A stretch of DNA of 37,702 nucleotides from Clostridiales bacterium UBA4039 (GTDB lineage: Bacteria > Bacillota > Clostridia > Lachnospirales > Vallitaleaceae), in NCBI GenBank assembly GCA_002382805.1, contig DGAD01000018.1, positions 1,313 through 39,014 of the forward strand. The letters run 5' to 3'. A program made the position numbers and the translations under genes. The notes under the pieces are model-generated. The model was not told the DNA's origin. It saw only the letters and a list, made by a program, of their open reading frames with translations, and did not search any database. Shown piece after piece: positions 34,429 to 37,702 of the stretch (the stretch's first letter is position 1; every line of letters starts with the position of its first letter).

Positions 34429-36600
34429 CTATATTGTGATAAACATTTTATTAACTATATCAGTCATAGCATTTCCTATTTCCTCGAGAACAATGTAATC
34501 AAATTTCTGTGAGGTAAATATCTTTAAAAAAGATTCTTGTAACATTCTCATTGTTTCATCGTATCCTAAAGGCTTATTATATATTTTAGCAAGATGTTTT
34601 TTAATTTCATTATTGCCATATGATAGTTTAAAAGCTACTTTATCAATTACCATATAATATTTACCACTCTTCATGAAATAATCTTTAAATATCACATGTA
34701 AAATCTGCATGTATCTCTCGTCATCAGACATAGCCTTTATCAACACAGGATTTATGTCATCAAAGGCAATAGCTTTGTACTTGTCTTCACTATCTAATTG
34801 CTCTATCAAATTATGCAATTCTTCTGTACAAAGGTTGCCTACCACTGTTTCTATCGCTTGATTTTCATATAATGACATTATATGGGGAATATTTTCATTT
34901 AGAACTTTTCTCAACATAGCTTTCATATTTATACTAAAGTTGCCATATACCCTCGCTCTAGTTGTATGTCCAAGTCCAATTTGAAGTTTCCTCCAATAGG
35001 TTGTAACACTTCTACCATTTATAGTGTACTCTGTTCTAATCTGATAGCCATTAACAATTTCAACGTCTTTAGTGAGTCTATACTTCATATTATCCAAGAC
35101 ATCTGACATTTTCTCTTTACCTAAAGCAATTTTTACCGCAGGAAAGTTGGGTTCATTTGCAGTAACGAAAATTGGTTTTGTGATACCATCTGGCAAAATT
35201 CGCTTCTGAGTATCCTTCGCAATGTAATCTATAACCTTATATAATCCGATAGGTTTAAAATTATCAATTCGATCATCCATATTGTTTCTTAATGCCTTTT
35301 GAACTGGATCAATTTTTTCTTCCAAGTATCTCAAGGAAAGCCAAGTTACACTTTGACTAGAAATTCCTTCAAGGTATCTTTTAATATCCATTTCCACTTC
35401 TGTAATTACTTCTAAAACATGTCCATCATAATCCTCTTGAGATAATTCTACATTACTATCATTTCTGCTGTTTTTTTTCTTATAGATTTTATTCCCAATA
35501 ATGCGATCTGCCTTAGTAAATATTACATTAATCGGGATATCCATCTTTTTAGCTTTTAATAATTTATCTTTAATTGCCTTACAACTTTCAGCTAAAATAT
35601 CATCTCTTTCTTCTAAACTTAGTAGTAAAAGAATGCTATCAGGACTACAATTCAATGCCACATCTAATGCATTTTTAATTGATACGCTATCCATACCTAC
35701 CTGAGTTAATCCCATTGTATCTCGGAGACAAAATCTTGTTGGGATACTTTCCTCTCCCATTTTTATAATTTCTTCTCTGGGACGACAAGATAGTGTTAAA
35801 TCATTAATTATAAGACTATATGGTTGAAATGGATCAAATAAATTTTGTAACACGTTTCCCCCATATTGTAGATCATCGTGTTCATCAACACTTAACTCTA
35901 ATATGTTTTCATCTTGCAACTTTTCGCCTAACAAATCCTTAAGGTGTGTTTCAATCAAATCACCGATTCCCTCAAGCCATTCAATGTAATCTACTTTTAG
36001 TTCTGGTTCTATTTCATTCCACACTTCTTCAAAAACAATTTTACGTACTTCAGATATACTTATTTTTTGTTGGCTCAACTCTTTCTTTTTCATTTTAACT
36101 CTGCTCGAAAAAGATGGTTCAACCATTTCAAAAGCTTCAAAAATTTTTTCCATAGCCTCTTTAAAAGCATCAATAGAAATTGAATCAGCTAATTTCCCGA
36201 GATGAAAAGATGCTTCTTCCGGTTCTAGAACTGAATATAACCATTCCGCATTAATCGATTCCACTGTATCTTCCATGTCAGCACCATTGCTCACATAGAG
36301 TTGTGTTAGTTTCTCAAGAACAATGATATGAACTGCTTTTGAATCAAACTCTTTTGTCTTCACACAAATAGCGAATTGTTCATTTTTTTCAATTCTTGAA
36401 TCAAACACAAAATCACATGGAATAATTGTTGTCTGGCTTTTATCGCCAATTCCAATAGATATATAACCTATAATTTTATGATTAACCAATAAGTATACTA
36501 AAGTGCTTTTCCCTGATGTCGATGGTCCGATAACCACAACTGATGGTGCTGTACTACTTCGTTTCAATGCATCATTTGAACTTAATTTTTTTTGCTTCAT
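34429..36600 (-). CDS. Large P-loop GTPase-like protein of unknown function
   Basis: A protein of 723 residues. A Walker A/G1 motif GPSTSGKST (25-33) and a TT pair at about 57-58 (possible G2) come first. Then follows a helical insertion of about 200 residues, then DTMG (294-297, the G3 DxxG), then TKAD (362-365, the G4 [NT]KxD). This order indicates a GTPase, possibly dynamin-like, rather than an ABC or AAA ATPase. The C-terminal half (about 390-723) is mostly helical with no motif I recognise. No membrane segment or signal is evident. The start at 36600 follows AAGGAGG; the longer ORF from 36675 would run through a perfect hairpin. It stands alone, between IS debris, behind an unusual leader. 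A defence or stress role is possible but not shown. Confidence 0.75.
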   Translation of the reverse strand: MKQKKLSSNDALKRSSTAPSVVVIGPSTSGKSTLVYLLVNHKIIGYISIGIGDKSQTTIIPCDFVFDSRIEKNEQFAICVKTKEFDSKAVHIIVLEKLTQLYVSNGADMEDTVESINAEWLYSVLEPEEASFHLGKLADSISIDAFKEAMEKIFEAFEMVEPSFSSRVKMKKKELSQQKISISEVRKIVFEEVWNEIEPELKVDYIEWLEGIGDLIETHLKDLLGEKLQDENILELSVDEHDDLQYGGNVLQNLFDPFQPYSLIINDLTLSCRPREEIIKMGEESIPTRFCLRDTMGLTQVGMDSVSIKNALDVALNCSPDSILLLLSLEERDDILAESCKAIKDKLLKAKKMDIPINVIFTKADRIIGNKIYKKKNSRNDSNVELSQEDYDGHVLEVITEVEMDIKRYLEGISSQSVTWLSLRYLEEKIDPVQKALRNNMDDRIDNFKPIGLYKVIDYIAKDTQKRILPDGITKPIFVTANEPNFPAVKIALGKEKMSDVLDNMKYRLTKDVEIVNGYQIRTEYTINGRSVTTYWRKLQIGLGHTTRARVYGNFSINMKAMLRKVLNENIPHIMSLYENQAIETVVGNLCTEELHNLIEQLDSEDKYKAIAFDDINPVLIKAMSDDERYMQILHVIFKDYFMKSGKYYMVIDKVAFKLSYGNNEIKKHLAKIYNKPLGYDETMRMLQESFLKIFTSQKFDYIVLEEIGNAMTDIVNKMFITI

Positions 36601-36806
36601 AACAAAAACCTCCTTATTGGATATGTTTAAGACATAAGCATCCAACAAGGAGGTAAAATAAATAAAACTATGCACGGATGCACAGTATCAATTCACGCTC
36701 TCATGATCACTCCGCACATAAAATCCCTCGAATTTAAGGACTATGTATCAGTATAAATTTCACTCACCGTTTCCGTATTTCGGTTCTCGTGGAACTTACA
36801 TCTTTT
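36601..36806 (-). ncRNA. Candidate structured 5' leader of the GTPase gene
   Basis: From the predicted start to the ATG there are about 205 nt of leader. They hold hairpins GTTC-CACGA-GAAC (36783-36795) and CCG-AAATA-CGG (36773-36783), and a 10-bp helix TATGTGCGGA with TCCGTGCATA (36711-36720 with 36669-36678) followed by a T-rich tract. A competing helix pairs the same TATGT with ACATA at 36742-36746. The last element is the hairpin at 36608-36654. I do not recognise a known riboswitch class. Folding was judged by eye. Confidence 0.5.
36608..36654 (-). promoter_or_regulatory. Shine-Dalgarno-sequestering hairpin with U-run
   Basis: On the minus strand ACCTCCTTGTTGGAT pairs over 15 bp (one G-U) with ATCCAATAAGGAGGT. 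The 3' arm contains the AAGGAGG that serves the GTPase ATG 8 nt later, and TTTTTGTT follows the stem. It can thus act both as an intrinsic terminator and as a block to ribosome binding. Confidence 0.8.
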
Positions 36807-36811
36807 CAATA

Positions 36812-36840
36812 ACTTTAGCATATTTTACCACCTAGGTCAA
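36812..36840 (-). promoter_or_regulatory. Promoter of the GTPase leader
   Basis: Minus strand: TTGACC (36835-36840), 17-nt spacer, TAAAGT (36812-36817). Start near 36805. Confidence 0.6.
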
Positions 36841-36874
36841 CTCTATTTTCACTTTACTTATATTTATAATCTCA

Positions 36875-37224
36875 TCAACTTACAAAGCTATAGAAAATAT
36901 ATCCTATTCCCCAATAAGGTATTAATGCAATCTTTCCAGTATAATCCAATCGCATGTAGCTAAGGTATATCACATTTGCCAGTCTTCCACCATCCTCTGT
37001 ATATCTTCTACGAATATAGATATAACCACTCTTTTCTAATCGCCAAAGATTTTTGCGTACAGTTGTTTTATATCCCCCAAGAATCTTATTTAGCTTTTTC
37101 TGTGATATCTGTGAACACCACCTTCTCTATTTGCTAACTTGCTTAATAGCATATAGATCATTTTAGCCGATACCCTAGAATTTATTTTCCCTGCTATTTT
37201 AAATTGATGAATACCATCAGTCAT
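36875..37224 (-). pseudogene. Frameshifted winged-helix (replication-initiator-like) protein
   Basis: From ATG 37224, behind GGAGAGGAG, the minus strand reads MTDGIHQFKIAGKINSRVSA and on to LLSKLANREGGVH. The frame then closes at TAA after five further codons. Shifting by one base just after VH continues ISQKKLNKILGGYKTT, then LWRLEKSGYIYIRRRY, to a TGA at 36875. The joined product (about 116 residues) looks like a winged-helix DNA-binding protein with a beta-hairpin wing. The span (350 nt) is one base short of a whole number of codons. It is either a decayed gene, a sequencing error or, less likely, programmed frameshifting. Confidence 0.6.
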
Positions 37225-37260
37225 GTTTTCTCCTCTCCATCCCCCTATGTGTTAGCATAG

Positions 37261-37287
37261 TTGTCAGGTGGTTACTTTTACTATAAT
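37261..37287 (+). promoter_or_regulatory. Weak promoter of the IS OrfA gene
   Basis: TTGTCA (37261-37266), a short 15-nt spacer, TATAAT (37282-37287). The poor spacing fits the low expression usual for insertion elements. Confidence 0.4.
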
Positions 37288-37314
37288 ATAAGAATTAACA
37301 AAAGGAGATTACCA

Positions 37315-37689
37315 ATGCCAAGATATAGTAAAGAGTTCAAAGACAACATCATTAAGCAAATGTTACCCCCCATTAGTAAATCCGTTTCCGATATTCATAA
37401 AGAAACCAGTGTATCAGAACAATCATTGTACAAATGGAAAAAGCAACTTAAAGCTGACGGAAAAGCCACTCCATCCGGAAAATCTACTTCCGAAGACTGG
37501 TCTTCAGAAGATAAATTCATGATTGTTCTTGAAACAGCTCGTATGAATGAGGCAGAATTAGCAGCCTATTGTCGCCAAAAAGGCTTATACATTGAGCAAA
37601 TCAAAGATTGGAAAGATGCCTGTTTGAGTGCCAACGGCGGTGTTGCTCAAGAAGCTAAACAACTTAAACAAGAAGTTAGCAACCCCTAG
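37315..37689 (+). CDS. IS3-like transposase OrfA
   Basis: A protein of 124 residues starting MPRYSKEFKDNIIKQMLPP behind AAAGGAG. The N-terminal helix-turn-helix (about 4-50; SVSDIHKETSVSEQSLYKWKKQL) is typical of IS3-type OrfA, which binds the element ends. The KFMIVLETARMNEAELAAYCRQKGLY region and a start of a coiled coil (QEAKQLKQEV) follow. A TAG ends it earlier than related OrfA proteins, which usually continue as a coiled coil, so it may be truncated. Only 13 nt remain before the window ends, so OrfB cannot be checked. Confidence 0.8.
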   Translation: MPRYSKEFKDNIIKQMLPPISKSVSDIHKETSVSEQSLYKWKKQLKADGKATPSGKSTSEDWSSEDKFMIVLETARMNEAELAAYCRQKGLYIEQIKDWKDACLSANGGVAQEAKQLKQEVSNP

Positions 37690-37702
37690 GTGGTAGACTA
37701 GT

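Noticed and set aside
36601..36675. Longer reading of the GTPase from the ATG at 36675.
   Set aside because: It would translate through the 15-bp hairpin and bury a perfect ribosome site that serves the ATG at 36600.
36669..36720. THF riboswitch, because GAGAGCG and TGCATCCG resemble its 3' half.
   Set aside because: The conserved 5' half is absent and the spacing is wrong, so the likeness is probably accidental.
36826..37695. Inverted copies of the 11-mer CCTAGGTGGTA in the GTPase promoter (36826-36836) and at the end of OrfA (37685-37695), as possible element ends.
   Set aside because: An 11-mer shared within 37 kb is expected by chance many times over, and one copy fits the -35/spacer of a good promoter.

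Overview
The window looks like a low-GC Gram-positive chromosome, probably class Clostridia. Reasons: AT-rich intergenic DNA, strong AGGAGG-type ribosome binding sites, an anaerobic class III ribonucleotide reductase, Firmicute-type lysine riboswitch control, lipoprotein signals on the transporter binding proteins, and several glycan-use operons paired with GntR or LacI regulators. The genus cannot be read from the sequence alone.

Layout. (1) 35-2019: an OmpR-type two-component system. (2) 2132-3798: a HAD phosphatase, then an O-methyltransferase whose promoter is followed by a Fur-like box. (3) 3922-13515, minus strand: a glycan operon of lipoprotein binding protein, two ABC permeases, a CehA/McbA-type PHP hydrolase, a GH38 alpha-mannosidase and a DUF5054 protein that keeps GH38-like catalytic residues. 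A divergent GntR/LacI-type repressor (13815-14936) and three copies of a shared operator lie at its head. (4) 14939-17047: a C45-type amidohydrolase and an AraC/GyrI-like regulator preceded by a 15-codon leader ORF. (5) 17186-19950: nrdDG with two NrdR boxes. (6) 20079-21931: a lysine riboswitch, its terminator and an NhaC-family probable lysine transporter. (7) 21985-29173, minus strand: dctP, beta-glucuronidase, dctQ, dctM and a GH31 glycosidase, controlled by a divergent LacI regulator with three operators. (8) 30770-33567: an AraC regulator with a VOC protein, a PC4/YdbC-like ssDNA-binding protein, and a lipoprotein with a duplicated domain. (9) 33568-37702: an accessory patch with an IS3 transposase remnant, a 723-residue GTPase-like protein behind an unusual structured leader, a frameshifted helix-turn-helix gene, and an IS OrfA at the window edge.

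How it works together. Two imported-glycan modules dominate: a mannoside-type one (ABC import, cytoplasmic GH38-like enzymes, PHP hydrolase) and a glucuronide-type one (TRAP import, cytoplasmic beta-glucuronidase and GH31). Each has a local repressor, and its binding sites can be read directly in the DNA. None of the glycosidases has a signal peptide, so uptake should come before cleavage.

The best candidate for something undescribed is the leader of the GTPase gene (36601-36840). It has a good promoter, about 200 nt of foldable RNA with competing helices, and a perfect 15-bp hairpin that buries the Shine-Dalgarno sequence and is followed by a U-run. I do not recognise it as a known riboswitch class.
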